Part shown: piece after piece, positions 44,927-57,143 of the stretch
Layout of the letters: each line of letters opens with the position of its first letter
Numbering within the stretch: the first letter of the stretch is position 1
The notes under the pieces: model-generated
What the model saw: only the letters and a program-made list of their open reading frames with translations
What the model was told of the DNA's origin: nothing
Database searches by the model: none
Position numbers and translations under genes: made by a program
NCBI GenBank assembly: GCA_905182995.1
Contig: CAJJDP010000052.1
Span: 157,665-221,664 of the forward strand
Reading direction: 5' to 3'
DNA length: 64,000 nt
Origin: Paramecium octaurelia
Taxonomy: Eukaryota; Ciliophora; Oligohymenophorea; Peniculida; Parameciidae

Positions 44927-47900
44927 ATGAGTGAATAGTTAAATATAAGTAATGGGGAATATTTTAAATTGCTTGAAAAAGGAGTAAAAATAACAAGAGG
45001 AGCAGTATAGAAATAATAAACTTACACCGATAATCAAAATATTAGTTAGTCATTTAATGAGTAAAGTTCTGGAGAATAAGGATTAAGTAGCTCTCATCAT
45101 TAGAGTGGTATGATATAGTAATCTAGTCATAATGAATAATAGAAAAAGACTTAAAAATAAAAGAAATCTCAACAAAAAAAATTACCAAACTCATGTTAAT
45201 CATGCGCTAGTTAAGTTGTTGAGAATACTTTATGCAATGAATGCCTAATTAAATACGAGAAAAATAAGTATTGTATTTTATGCAAAAAGTCCATGGTTGA
45301 AAGGGATAAAGCAGAGAACATATGTGAGTGTCGAGATTGCGGTTTATATGTTCATAAGAAGTGTGAACCACTATTTAAAGATCGTAAACCTAATTTCGAC
45401 TCATATAGATGTCCCAAATGTCGGATAGAATTAAGGAAAATAATCTTCTCTGAGCTCATCAGATATTTAACATATTTTGATGATGAAAAGTTATTATGGC
45501 AATATGATCCAAGCTCAGTTAAATATAGAGAAGTCATCAAAAATCCTATTGATTTTGACACTATTCATAAAAAGAACAAAAAGGGTGAGTATTTAGATAA
45601 TCCTGAACTTAAACTTTATGCAGATATTAAATTAATGTGCTCTAATTTTTTGGAATTCAATTTATCAAATCCAAAAGCACATCGTAAAGGGAGTATACTA
45701 AAAATTTTATATGATATTCTGTTTCAATAATTCAGAGGTTACTTAAAATTGACAGACGAAGATCTATTAACATATAAAAATAATATTCATTTATTCACTT
45801 CTGAAAATGTCCAATTGGCATTTAGATAATTTTTGAATTATGGGTTTGGCGGAAAAGATTTAGTAAACTTAGAAGGGATAAATAATTATATCCCATTATG
45901 GGAACCATAATTATTGAGTATAACTTAACCAGTATCTCCTAGAAATGCTAAAAGTAGTTTAATTTAATGGGAAAAGACTATTAATTTAAATTTAGATTTT
46001 GAAAATGAAGATGAACCATTAATCAAATTAAATATGATTGATTTCTTAAAGTAGTAAGTTCAAAGAGAAATTAAAATCAAGATAGATATTAATAAAATTA
46101 CATAGAGACACCCATATTTGGATTATTTATTTAAGCTAGAACCTCCTTAATTAACTGATGATTCGATTGATTCTCCGTAGTTGCAATATATAGTTAAAGA
46201 CCTTTTAATTAAAGATTTAAGTACTGTCAACTTAGTTCAACCATTCACAATGAAAGTAGGATGTCCTGAATTAATTTTTGAATATATTTGTTGTTCTTGT
46301 GGAGGATATGAATTTCTAGATAATTTATTGATGTGTGAAAACTGCCATAAAACATATCACTTCTACTGTCAAATTAATAATTCTCAATATCACTAATAGA
46401 GAGTTATTAAATCCTTATAAAATTGGACATGTAATAATTGTGTTAGATGTAAGGAATGTGATAAATATGGATAAAAAAATGATTTATTTTGTTGCAATTG
46501 TAATGAATTTTATCACTTCTAATGTGTCTTCAATAATTTCATTGCTCCTTCGGATGGGCTAGATTATTGGAAATGCAAGAATTGTTTCAAATGCGCCAAA
46601 TGTCAAACTACTAAATTATTTGGTCCAGAATTATTATCAAGAATCAAACCAACAACAACATCAAATACTGTATTTCATAATATTATCATAGGTGCATATA
46701 AGTATTGAATACTTCTAAAATTTTCAATATTGTTTGAGTTGCGGTCTAGATGTAGCTGGGTTTAGATTTTGTTAATTTTGTGAAGAGTACATATAAATCA
46801 ATAATGATTAATAATCTAATGACTGCATCGAAATAGAAAATTCGAAACTTGGATCATTGTATAGGTTATATTTCCAAGATGTAAAATGTACATTATAATT
46901 ATAATTTTAGAAAGCAATGTTGATAAAATATATTTAAATAAGGAAACTAAGGCAATCAAATAATACAAACAATGTGTAAAATGTAAACAATTCTATCATG
47001 TTACTTGTTTGTTGAAGAACAAAAAAACTATTAATAATGAAGGAATATGTTCTGATTGTTCTTAAGACATTTCCCAATTATTATTCAAAATTGAAAAGCT
47101 TAAAGAATAAAGTATAAGATAAACAATAAAGGCCAAATCATTAAAGAAAGTGGTTCCTGTTGTTTCTAATTTTTTGGAATGGGCACCTTAATTAAATTAG
47201 GTTTAGCAAACTTTTATTATGGAAAATTTAGAGTAATTGGAGTCTCTTGTATCTAACTTTTTTTAATATTAACAAAACATCGAGAATTTAAAAGAGGATT
47301 TAACAAATAACAAAGATATCAGTGATGAATACATTGGTAAATTGACACAATATTGGTGTGCAAGATATAATTGGTTTGAAGCTCCAAAGTAATTGTTTAC
47401 TGTTACACAATAAAAACGATAAGAATTTGTTCATTTTTAACTTGAAAATGATTTTCATGAAAGGTAGCTCCTAATCCATTTCTTTAAATAAAAAAAACAA
47501 TTTGTAATTTTTTCCTTATAAACTATAATTGGTTAAAGCAACACTTTATTCGAATTCAGTAAAGTAAATAGATTTGCATTAGATACAATTAATCTTATTA
47601 CTGATTTATAGTGTTGTTTTGTTTAACATTTAAAGTATGAGAATTCCTTTTAATATTTGGATAACCAATATTATACAAATTACTTAAATATTTTGGATTA
47701 GTACTAAAATTCGAAATTATTTAGAATGAAATTCTTATAGAATTAAAAGTAATAACTTCTATTCCTTCCAATTCCAAATTCTATTGTAAGATCAATTAAA
47801 AAGTAATATACTTCTCAAATGGTAGAATTAAAAAAGCAATAAGCAAAAGATCACATTTTAGTTTAAAAAGGGTGGTTAAAGATAGCAACAAATTATTTAA

Positions 47901-49788
47901 AATAAAATATCAAATAATTGAATGATAAATATTCTGAAACTTAAATAACAGAGAAATTGAAATCATATTAATAAAATAACCAATTAATAAAATAATGTAT
48001 TTAAGAAATGAAATAATTACACGATAATAAAATTTAAGAGGCAGAATAGATTTTAATTAAATAAGAATAAGAGATGAAATAATAGCCAAGGGAGTAATGT
48101 GTTATATAAAATGAGTATATCTAAAGATTTCCATAATAAAATGAGGATCAGTTAATAGAAAGTCCATTAGATAAAATGCAATGTTAATTGTGTAAAAAAT
48201 TTGGGAACAGAAGTGTAAGTGGTAGATTATTGTATGTTGACGATGTACGTTGGGTTCATACTAATTGTGTACTTTGGAATGAAGATAGCAAAGAATGTGA
48301 ATTGACAGTTAAAGCATTACTTAAAAATAATAATTTTAAATGTGAATATTGTCAATAAGTGGGATCTTCAATCATTTGTGGAAAGTGTAGAAAAAGATGT
48401 CATTTTTATTGTGGTTACAAAGAGTAATGGGCATTTACTCATAGCAAAAAAGTATATTGCTAATCTTGTTTTGATAATTAGGAATAATGTGTTACCAGCT
48501 TTATGATTTGGAGAAAAATAGTAGTATAATAAAAATAGGATAAAAAATCTTAGACAGTTCTTCATAGATATTCTAATACAATTCTGATTGCATTGAAGCC
48601 ATCAGAATAAAGAGGGTAATTTGAAGAATTGAACTTATTAACATTGAGGGATAAAATTCTCTATATTTCATTGAACATGAAAGAATTCAAAATCAGATAT
48701 GCCGAAGTAAGTAAGTAGCAATTTCTAAGAGAATGTGAAAAAAGTGATAAAAATAGACAACTCCAATTTTCAGTTACAAAATTGGTGTTGGATAAATATC
48801 CCTATAAAGAATACAAAGTGCAAAACTTATAGGAACTGGTGGACTCTTCTAAAGACAATAATATTAAAGGTATAGAGTTTGCAGAGAATTTAGGAGAATT
48901 CTTTTTGTTATACACATAATAAGTCAGATAATAATTATTAGATACAAAAAATATATAAAAAATGTGCAATTCAGTTTGCCAATTCAGTCAATTTAAAGAA
49001 TGGTTTTATTAATAATCTTTTGTCGAAGATCTTCCTTTGGATGAAAGAATGCAAATTTTATAATAAATCAGTAGAGTTATAACTGAGACTTAAGTCAATC
49101 TAAATACATTGTATGACAATCATCCCATGCTATATGACAACCTTCCAACTATTAAACATCAAAATAGTAAATTATCTAGAAAAGATCCTTAATAAAAAAT
49201 AGTTACTATTAATCCTAATGATATTTTAGAGGAAACTAACCTATTAACAGAAGAATTGAAGTAAATTGACAAATAAGAAGAATTAGAAAAAAAATTAAAA
49301 TAAGAATCCAAAAATCAGAAACAAAAAAATAAACTTTATGTTGCACCTTCACATATACATAAATATGGACTTTTCACTAAATAGGAGTAATTTAAACAAT
49401 ATTTTTAGTTTTAAAAAAGGAGATTTTGTAATCGAATACACAGGTGAAGTTATTAGAAATGCACTAGCGGATTATAGAGAGTTGACATACAATGAACAAG
49501 GTTTTGGAGATTGCTATATGTTTAGAGCATCCAAAACTAAAGTAATTGATGCAACTTTTAAAGGGTCAGAGGCTAGATTTCTAAATCATAGTTGTCAAGT
49601 AACTAATAGCCTAATTATAGCCAAATTGTGATTCTTTATTATTAGATGAAAAGATCTTGATTTATGCTAGAAAGGACATCTTAGTAGGAGAAGAGTTGAC
49701 TTATGATTATTAATTTGAAATAGAAGCAGAATCATAAAAGATATAGTGTAGCTGTGGAGCTAAGAATTGTATTGGTAGATTAAATTGA
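44927..49788 (+). CDS. Trithorax/MLL-like histone methyltransferase (PHD, bromodomain, ePHD, SET)
   Basis: 1590 aa; introns 46670-46691, 46888-46910, 49387-49408 and 49599-49620. Domains in order: Cys-rich zinc module (~90-148, CRDCGLYVHKKCEPLF); bromodomain-like region (~175-268, VIKNPIDFDTIHK, MCSNFLEFN); tandem PHD fingers (~455-561, CENCHKTYHFYCQ, CNCNEFYHFQC); further PHD (CVKCKQFYHVTC); extended PHD (~1068-1166, LYVDDVRWVHTNCVLW, CRKRCHFYCGY) of the type found in MLL/trithorax; catalytic SET (~1455-1560) with GLFTKQDFKKGDFVIEYTGE, NHSCQPNC, and post-SET CSCGAKNCIGRLN. Expected to methylate H3K4. The introns inside the SET domain fall between conserved motifs. Confidence 0.92.
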
Positions 49789-49870
49789 ATAAAGCCTTTT
49801 ATTAAGACTCATAACTATGTTTATAATATATAAAATTCTCTTAATAAAAATTTTATAATTAAAATATAAA

Positions 49871-50454
49871 ATGGCAAAGTAAGATGCAAAAAATAATAAA
49901 AGAGATCGAAGTCCAGTGGCTGTATGAAATTTAATAATTAAGGAAATGAAAATCTGGTAAGAAGCAGTAAGAAAGGAAAATTAGCACTTAAAAGTTTATG
50001 AACATTTTACTATCAATCCACATAAATGTATTTGCAACTGTTAATCCTAAATTTAGTATACATAATCCAGGAGAAACCGAACAATAGTATCATGTTGTAA
50101 AAACATCTTGAAAAGACAGGAGCCATTACTAAACCAGCATTTGATGTTAATTAAATCACTGATGATTCTCCACCTTTAGAAAGTAATGAAATCTCAATAT
50201 TTAAGAGGAAATCATTGATAAATTGAATACTATGAATAGAACTCCTCGATAGAAATACTAATTTCCTTAAACAACTAATTAAGAACTTGGATGGCATTCT
50301 AATGTATATATTAATCTATTTACTTTATAAGAACTCTCATAGCCTTTCTCCATCCAAATTTACATATCCAAGAAAATTGTGTAAAGAAACCAATTATGCA
50401 AATGATTATTTCACTATGAATAAAATTAGTCCTTATTCTAATAAATTTAAATGA
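49871..50454 (+). CDS. CFAP144: CFAP144/FAM183-like ciliary protein
   Basis: 160 aa; introns 49922-49942, 50028-50056, 50183-50205 and 50304-50331. After a basic start (MAKQDAKNNKRDRSPVAEMK) come HLKVYEHFTINPHK, a variable linker, and the family core RQKYQFPQTTNQELGWHSN (compare the Gln-Lys-Tyr...Gln-x-Ile/Leu-Gly-Trp signature of FAM183). The end FTYPRKLCKETNYANDYF matches the family's Tyr/Cys/Thr pattern. FAM183/CFAP144 is a microtubule inner protein of motile cilia. Four introns in 160 codons is dense. Assignment rests on motif recall, not a search. Confidence 0.75.
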
Positions 50455-50542
50455 AGTGATATATCAGGGTATATCAATCAAATTATTTTTATTTAAGTTT
50501 AAGAAACTTATATATAAATGTTACATTCATAAATGCGTCCTA

Positions 50543-51035
50543 ATGTATGATTTCAAGAATCATAAAAGTATTTATCTTTTAACATTTTTAATTAAAATAA
50601 TTTTATGCAATAATTTTGTCCTTTAAATTAATGAAATTGCTATCCTTTAAATTAATGAAATTGCTATCAGTACAGAAATGCTTGAATTTATTATTGATAT
50701 TAGATTAAAACGATCATAGTACAATAAGCAGTTTTAATAACTTTGTAAATATTATAATGATGCTGAGAGTATAAATTACCCTAAATTACTATTTTGTACA
50801 ATATTAGTCAATTAATTTATTTTTACAGAAATTTATGGATAAGATTGTATACAATTCATATGATGAATACTTCAAACCAATTATTCTGGGAAACTATTGT
50901 TAAAAAGAATCAAAATATTACCTAAAAGAATTGAACCAAATTAGGATTCAAACAAATAATACTAAATTACCATTAGAGGAAGAAAATAAATATAATTTAA
51001 TTGATCTATCGAATTTAAATACTTCAAGAATTTGA
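50543..51035 (+). CDS. Hypothetical protein with in-frame 8-residue duplication
   Basis: 156 aa with a 22-base intron (50822-50843, GTC...CAG, atypical ends). Hydrophobic start (MYDFKNHKSIYLLTFLIKII) could be a signal or membrane segment. Then a perfect eight-residue repeat (LQINEIAI twice), IDIRLKRSQYNKQFQQLCKY, KFMDKIVYNSYDEYFKPIIL and ESKYYLKELNQIRIQTN. The true start may be the internal MLEFIIDI. No family known. Confidence 0.55.
50620..50667 (+). repeat. Perfect 24-base tandem duplication
   Basis: Two identical adjacent copies of a 24-base unit beginning CCTTTAAATTAATG. The length keeps the frame of the surrounding gene. Being perfect, it is a recent slippage event or an assembly error. 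Confidence 0.85.
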
Positions 51036-51300
51036 AAATAAAATCTTGTTTAATTATAATAAGAGATTGGTGGAAACAAATACTATGGGGAACCTTTTCT
51101 TTTGATATTAGACATCTATTAATTTTATTGGATTTTAATTATGCATGTCAAAAGAATAGAGGAATAATGAAGGAGAACTTGATGATTAAGGTGAGTCAAA
51201 GAAAGAAGTAAAAAGGCTAGAATTAAGAAATAAGGAAAATAAGAACATTGCAATATTATTTAGAAATGAAATTTTGTATCATTAATATTATTTTAAATAA

Positions 51301-51972
51301 ATGAGTAAAAATCAATAAAAATAATAGCCAACACCTCAACCAACATAATAAGCTAATAAAAGTTAGGTATAATAAGCTTCAGCAGCAACAAAAGGAAAAG
51401 ATCCTGCTCCAGTAGTATCTTAATAACCAGTTGCAAATGGTTTTGATACTTCGAAGTATGTGAAATCAGGACTAAGCAAAGAAGAAGTCTTAAAAATTAA
51501 GGAATGCTTTGACATCTTTGATGATGATAAGAGTGGCTCAATTTCGTAAGCGAAAATGATTATAAAAGACCAAATGAAATGAAGAATGCCATCATTGCTT
51601 TAGGAATGGAATAATCAGCTGAAGAGATTGTTAATATGATATAAGATCTTGATTAAGATGGATCTAGTTTGATTGATTTTGAAGAATTTTTAAAAATTTT
51701 TGGATTTTCAGGGTATTGATAATTAATACATGCATTTTAGCACAATTGATGATGAATAAGTGCTTGAGAAATTATATCAAGAATTTGATTCCTCTGGATA
51801 AAGTAAAGTAACATACGAGGATTTCAAAAGAATAAATGATTTGGTATCAGAGAGATACACAGATTAAGAATTAAGAGAAATGGTTGAATATTCAGATAAA
51901 GATAAGGATGGCTCATTAAGTTGGGATGAATTCAAAGCTGTTGTTTAGAAAGAGTATCCAAATCAAGCATGA
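51301..51972 (+). CDS. Centrin-like EF-hand protein
   Basis: 206 aa; introns 51546-51568 and 51713-51740. A Gln/Pro/Ala-rich N-terminal extension (~55 residues) precedes four EF-hand positions: DDDKSGSISPNE (good loop), DQDGSSLIDFEE (good), DSSGQSKVTYED (degraded) and DKDKDGSLSWDE (canonical). The order and the helix LRELGMxx-like NAIIALGMEQSAEEI match the centrin/caltractin group. Centrins are calcium-binding proteins of basal bodies and, in Paramecium, of the infraciliary lattice. The long N-terminus and weak third EF hand set it apart from canonical centrin. Confidence 0.85.
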
Positions 51973-52022
51973 ATTTGATATATCATAGGAGCAAAAATAA
52001 TAAGTCATATGTGCTGTTTATT

Positions 52023-52608
52023 TCAGTTATTATCCTTAAGTGTATAAATCATTCTTAGAATATTTGCTTTTAGCTTACTAATATGATTTCTTTTTAGTTC
52101 ATCATAAAAGGTTTCCAGAAAAACAGTATTTGGAATATTCCTTTAAGTCTCATGCTATTATTTCATCTATTTATCTGTCCTCGTTCAATCAATCCATTTT
52201 TACTGAATATTTCCCAAACTCTTTCCAGATGATTCTCTGGCAAATAATAATTATGTTTCTTGCTATTCTAATTTTATTTCATTCCATTAAATTTTGAGAT
52301 CTTTGAGTTATTTAAACCTTTTCTGATTAATTAATTTTCAAGATATCTATTCAAAATTTATGAATTGAGAGAAGTTTTCCAATCGTTTTGAGATTCGAAA
52401 GAAAATTTACAAACTCTATGAAAAATTAAGTTCAAGCAATTCAACAATACCGTATATTCATATTAAAGTATGTAAGAAATTGGTCTTTAAAGGTGATAAA
52501 AGGTATTCTCTTGGCTTAAAGCACACAAATAGATGGCTAGAAAATTTATGGTTAAAGATTCTGAAATCGAGTCCTAGATGTATAAATGTGCAAAGTTATG
52601 CATCTCAT
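52023..52608 (-). CDS. Hypothetical protein, N-terminus uncertain
   Basis: 173 aa from the first in-frame ATG at 52608; introns 52416-52450 (35) and 52175-52203 (29, ends CAG). C-terminal half is convincing: NRYLENQLIRKGLNNSKISK, NYYLPENHLERVWEIFNKQM, PNTVFLETFYDELKRNHISK, ANILRMIYTLKDNN. The frame stays open upstream of 52608 (LEESTPPSF...), so an earlier exon may exist. The plus strand also has an open frame here; I prefer the minus strand because the pieces join into one protein with a clear end. No family known. Confidence 0.55.
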
Positions 52609-52930
52609 AAATGAGGGTGGAGTAGACTCTTCAAGTTTAAGAGAATCAAAATTGAATAATAATTTATATTCTAATGTATTATTATATAAATAATAAATCA
52701 AAATTTACAGTAATAATATTCTTTATAGTAATACAAAATAGAATACTAAAAATGATCAGGTTCAAGTCAGAAAGGCTAGTTTAGGAAGCATTTTTCAATT
52801 AAATATGGATTAATTTATTTTCTAATTATTAAGTATATCAAATTCTCTGAATATAAAACGAATATTGGTTTAATGTAAATAATAAAATATTGAACTCTTT
52901 ATATGTTTTTTTTTATTTATTTAATATGCC
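52609..52930. other. Spacer before the lysyl-tRNA synthetase 3' end
   Basis: 322 AT-rich bases. A 32-codon plus-strand frame (52752-52850) is not supported. May hold the 5' exon of the gene at 52023-52608. Confidence 0.35.
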
Positions 52931-54229
52931 TCATTGTTGTTACTATTATTGTTATTATTATTGTTGTTATTATTTTTATTTTTATTCCTCCTTCTCTTTT
53001 TAGATTTTCTACATCTCCTCTATAGTCATTTCAGGTTTCATTGCTGGGAACAGAAGAACTTCTTAGATATTTTGTGTATCAGTTAACAACATCACAAATC
53101 TATCGATACCAAGACCCCATCCTGCAGTTCTAAAATTAAATATTTGATAATCATTACGGTGGTAAAGCGTGTTCTAAAGATTTAATGAACCCTTCATCAT
53201 ATCCCATTGCTTCATCATCACCTTTGGCAGCATCTTCTACTTACTTTTGGAATAATGCTTTTTATACAAATGGGTCATTCAATTCTGTATAAGCATTGCA
53301 CAATTCATGATAATTAACAAAGAGTTCAAATCTATATTTGTTTTAAGTAATACCTTTCAGTTAAGCCTGGATATTGTCTATGAACCTTACTCAATGGACT
53401 CATTAACTAAGGATGATCAATTAAGAATGTGGGATTCTTGAAATTGACTTCTAAGAAATGACCGACTAATTTATCAATTAATCTAGCAGTAGTTCTTGGA
53501 TTAGAGCATTCAACCTTATGTTTCTTAGCTTATTCATTAAAAAAGGCATTAGCTTCTTCACTTTCCAAAACTTCGGGTAATTTTTCTCCTAATTTCTTTT
53601 CCAATTCTGACATCATTGAAACTCTTGGCCAAGGTGGTGTGAAGTCAAGTTCAATGAAATCTTCTTCATTTTCTTTAAAATGACCAGATTTGATGTCATG
53701 TTCAGTCAGTGTGATAGTAGGATTGTCACCCTTATGAATTTTGAATTTATAACTTCCTTTCAACTTTAACACAATTTATGACAAGACTTCTTCAGTGACA
53801 GTCATGAGATCATTATAATCACAATAAGCCCAATAGAATTCCATAGCAGTGAATTCAGGATTATGAGTTTAATCAATTCCCTCATTTCTAAAGTTTTTAC
53901 CAATTTCATAGACTCTGTCTAATCCGCCTACTATTAACATCTTAAGATATAACTCTGGAGCAACCCTCATGAATAAATCTCTATGTAAAGAATTATGGAA
54001 TGTCTTAAATGGTTTAGCAGTGGCTCCTCCTTGTATAACATTTAAAGAGGGAGTTTCAACCTCAATAAATCCTTTACCATCAAAATATTCTCTTAATTGT
54101 TTGATCACTGATGATCTTGTAAGGAATATGTCTCTGACTTTCTTGTTCATAATTAAATCCAAATATCTCATTCTATATCTTTACTCATGATCTTTGAATC
54201 CAAAATGAGCTGTGGGTAACATATGTAAT
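52931..54229 (-). CDS. KARS1: Lysyl-tRNA synthetase, false partial duplicate (5' part missing)
   Basis: Identical to 54296-55594. Contains the catalytic domain and C-terminus, with introns at 53332-53353 and 53130-53157. It stops dead at the contig end, 1 base before the N. An artefact of the unmerged overlap, not a second gene or pseudogene. Confidence 0.85.
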
Positions 54230-54230
54230 N
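54230..54230. other. Assembly gap (single N)
   Basis: Single N between contigs 3 and 4, inside the lysyl-tRNA synthetase gene. Confidence 0.95.
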
Positions 54231-54295
54231 TGGTTTAATGTAAATAATAAAATATTGAACTCTTTATATGTTTTTTTTTATTTATTTAATATGCC

Positions 54296-56257
54296 TCATT
54301 GTTGTTACTATTATTGTTATTATTATTGTTGTTATTATTTTTATTTTTATTCCTCCTTCTCTTTTTAGATTTTCTACATCTCCTCTATAGTCATTTCAGG
54401 TTTCATTGCTGGGAACAGAAGAACTTCTTAGATATTTTGTGTATCAGTTAACAACATCACAAATCTATCGATACCAAGACCCCATCCTGCAGTTCTAAAA
54501 TTAAATATTTGATAATCATTACGGTGGTAAAGCGTGTTCTAAAGATTTAATGAACCCTTCATCATATCCCATTGCTTCATCATCACCTTTGGCAGCATCT
54601 TCTACTTACTTTTGGAATAATGCTTTTTATACAAATGGGTCATTCAATTCTGTATAAGCATTGCACAATTCATGATAATTAACAAAGAGTTCAAATCTAT
54701 ATTTGTTTTAAGTAATACCTTTCAGTTAAGCCTGGATATTGTCTATGAACCTTACTCAATGGACTCATTAACTAAGGATGATCAATTAAGAATGTGGGAT
54801 TCTTGAAATTGACTTCTAAGAAATGACCGACTAATTTATCAATTAATCTAGCAGTAGTTCTTGGATTAGAGCATTCAACCTTATGTTTCTTAGCTTATTC
54901 ATTAAAAAAGGCATTAGCTTCTTCACTTTCCAAAACTTCGGGTAATTTTTCTCCTAATTTCTTTTCCAATTCTGACATCATTGAAACTCTTGGCCAAGGT
55001 GGTGTGAAGTCAAGTTCAATGAAATCTTCTTCATTTTCTTTAAAATGACCAGATTTGATGTCATGTTCAGTCAGTGTGATAGTAGGATTGTCACCCTTAT
55101 GAATTTTGAATTTATAACTTCCTTTCAACTTTAACACAATTTATGACAAGACTTCTTCAGTGACAGTCATGAGATCATTATAATCACAATAAGCCCAATA
55201 GAATTCCATAGCAGTGAATTCAGGATTATGAGTTTAATCAATTCCCTCATTTCTAAAGTTTTTACCAATTTCATAGACTCTGTCTAATCCGCCTACTATT
55301 AACATCTTAAGATATAACTCTGGAGCAACCCTCATGAATAAATCTCTATGTAAAGAATTATGGAATGTCTTAAATGGTTTAGCAGTGGCTCCTCCTTGTA
55401 TAACATTTAAAGAGGGAGTTTCAACCTCAATAAATCCTTTACCATCAAAATATTCTCTTAATTGTTTGATCACTGATGATCTTGTAAGGAATATGTCTCT
55501 GACTTTCTTGTTCATAATTAAATCCAAATATCTCATTCTATATCTTTACTCATGATCTTTGAATCCAAAATGAGCTGTGGGTAACATATGTAATGTTGGT
55601 GATAACAATTGAATGACACCTGGTGCAATACTTAATTCTCCTGCCTTGGTTAAACAAGGATTTCCCTTTACTCCAATAATGTCACCTCTTTTAATCAAGG
55701 AATGAATTTTTTCAAAGCTCAACTCTTAGTCTTTGTGATTGGCTTAATTAGCCATCACTTAAATTTTAGTTCCCTCTCCTTATAAATCATAAAACATTAG
55801 TTTTGCTCCCATTGATCTAATGGTGACCACTCTTCCTGCCACTGAGACAAAATCCTCATGAATTTTGCCTTTTTCTGTACAAAGTGGACCATATTTATCT
55901 CTAAATTGGGCTATGGTTAAATCCACTTGGAATTTATGAGGGTATGGGTTTCTATTTTAAATAAAATTAAATACGGGTCTTTAGTTTGTTTAAGTGCTAG
56001 CACTTATTTGGATCTATTCTCATGGAAGAGACGAGGATCTACTTCTTCTTCTGCTTCTTATTCAGGTTTTTCTTATAATCATAACAATTGTCAATACTTG
56101 GTTTTTTTTCCTTATCTGCAGCAATCTCTTGTTATTAACCTTTTTCGGCTCCCTTCTCAGCTTTCTTCTTTTCCTTCTCCTCTTACTTTTTAAGATATTT
56201 CATTTGGGATTTGCTTATGGCTTGCTCTCCAGTTGGTGGAACTTATGGTTGATCCAT
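54296..56257 (-). CDS. KARS1: Lysyl-tRNA synthetase, class II
   Basis: 620 aa; introns 56072-56097, 55952-55974, 54697-54718 and 54495-54522. Charges tRNA-Lys. N-terminal Lys-rich helix ([20 protein letters not shown]) that aids tRNA binding, then [12 protein letters not shown] and NPYPHKF leading into the anticodon-binding OB fold ([20 protein letters not shown]). Catalytic domain with motif 1 ([10 protein letters not shown]), motif 2 (FRNEGIDQTHNPEFT) and motif 3 ([13 protein letters not shown]). After the normal end [11 protein letters not shown] the protein runs on into EKEEQKQK and 13 consecutive Gln from mixed CAA/TAA/TAG codons before TGA. The tail is not a conserved part of the enzyme. 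Confidence 0.95.
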
Positions 56258-56469
56258 TGAAAAATAAAAAAGACTTCGGAATGTTAATTTTGAAATATTT
56301 AAACAAGATTTTAGCATTGAAATTTTCTTCTTAAACATGTATATAAATATTTAAATTAGACCACATATATGATCCAATAAGAGATTATTGATTGCATATT
56401 AATTATTAAAGTGAGAATGTTTAGAATAGATTTCCATCTTTACTTATATAATTATTTTAATATTATATA

Positions 56470-56877
56470 ATGGGAGATTAAGATGAAACCCAGAACAATA
56501 TGCTATTGCATTCTTTGGTTAATCAAAGTAGAATTAATGAGAGCATCAATTACATAAATCTATTAGACTTGATGAATAAATATAATCCAGGACCTCCAAT
56601 TAAAAAGACTATTGTAAATGATTAAGATTTCATCGATGAATTAGAGCAATTTTTGGATTAATTGGATCAACCAAAAAAATAAAAATTCTATGAGGAGTCA
56701 ATGATTCTTTTTGATGATAATGATAATCATTCCATTTTCGAGTTAAATAATTTAAATAATAATAACAATAAACTTGAAACATAATCCTCTAAATATTAGG
56801 ATGGATGGTTAGACAAACTTCCAATTAAACATGAGTTCGATGATCTAGAAGAACTGGAGAAAATACTATCTTAATGA
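56470..56877 (+). CDS. Hypothetical acidic protein
   Basis: 135 aa, single exon: MGDQDETQNNMLLHSLVNQS, LLDLMNKYNPGPPIKKTIVN, DFIDELEQFLDQLDQPKKQK, DLEELEKILSQ. Acidic with short amphipathic helices and an Asn run. Starts 212 bases from the divergent lysyl-tRNA synthetase ATG. No family recognised. Confidence 0.6.
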
Positions 56878-57143
56878 TGATAAATATAAATATATTGTTG
56901 TTAATTAAATTTAAGGTCTTTTAATTATTTATAATCTAAATTTTACAATAATAATCTTACCTTCTACTTTGAATGTTGAAGTTTTACAATGATTTAAATA
57001 AAATACTTCGATTTAATTTCATAAATTGTTATAATTGGAATAAACTTAAATTATCTCATCTCTCATTCAAATATAAGTTTAATTGAAGAAGATTCTATAG
57101 AAGAAAGGGTTGTTTGAATGAATTTTATACACAGTAAATCTGA

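Larger units (their letters stand above)
52866..55594. repeat. Unmerged contig overlap 3 (52866-54229 repeated at 54231-55594)
   Basis: 1364 bases ending at the N at 54230 recur exactly after it (offset 1365), including the 3' half of lysyl-tRNA synthetase. Same signature as the two overlaps near the left end. Confidence 0.9.

Noticed and set aside
52370-52620. Plus-strand frame reading FEIRKKIYKLYEKLSSSNST and onward
   Set aside because: Looks protein-like but has no start and a TGA just upstream; the opposite strand joins into a single protein with a convincing C-terminus.
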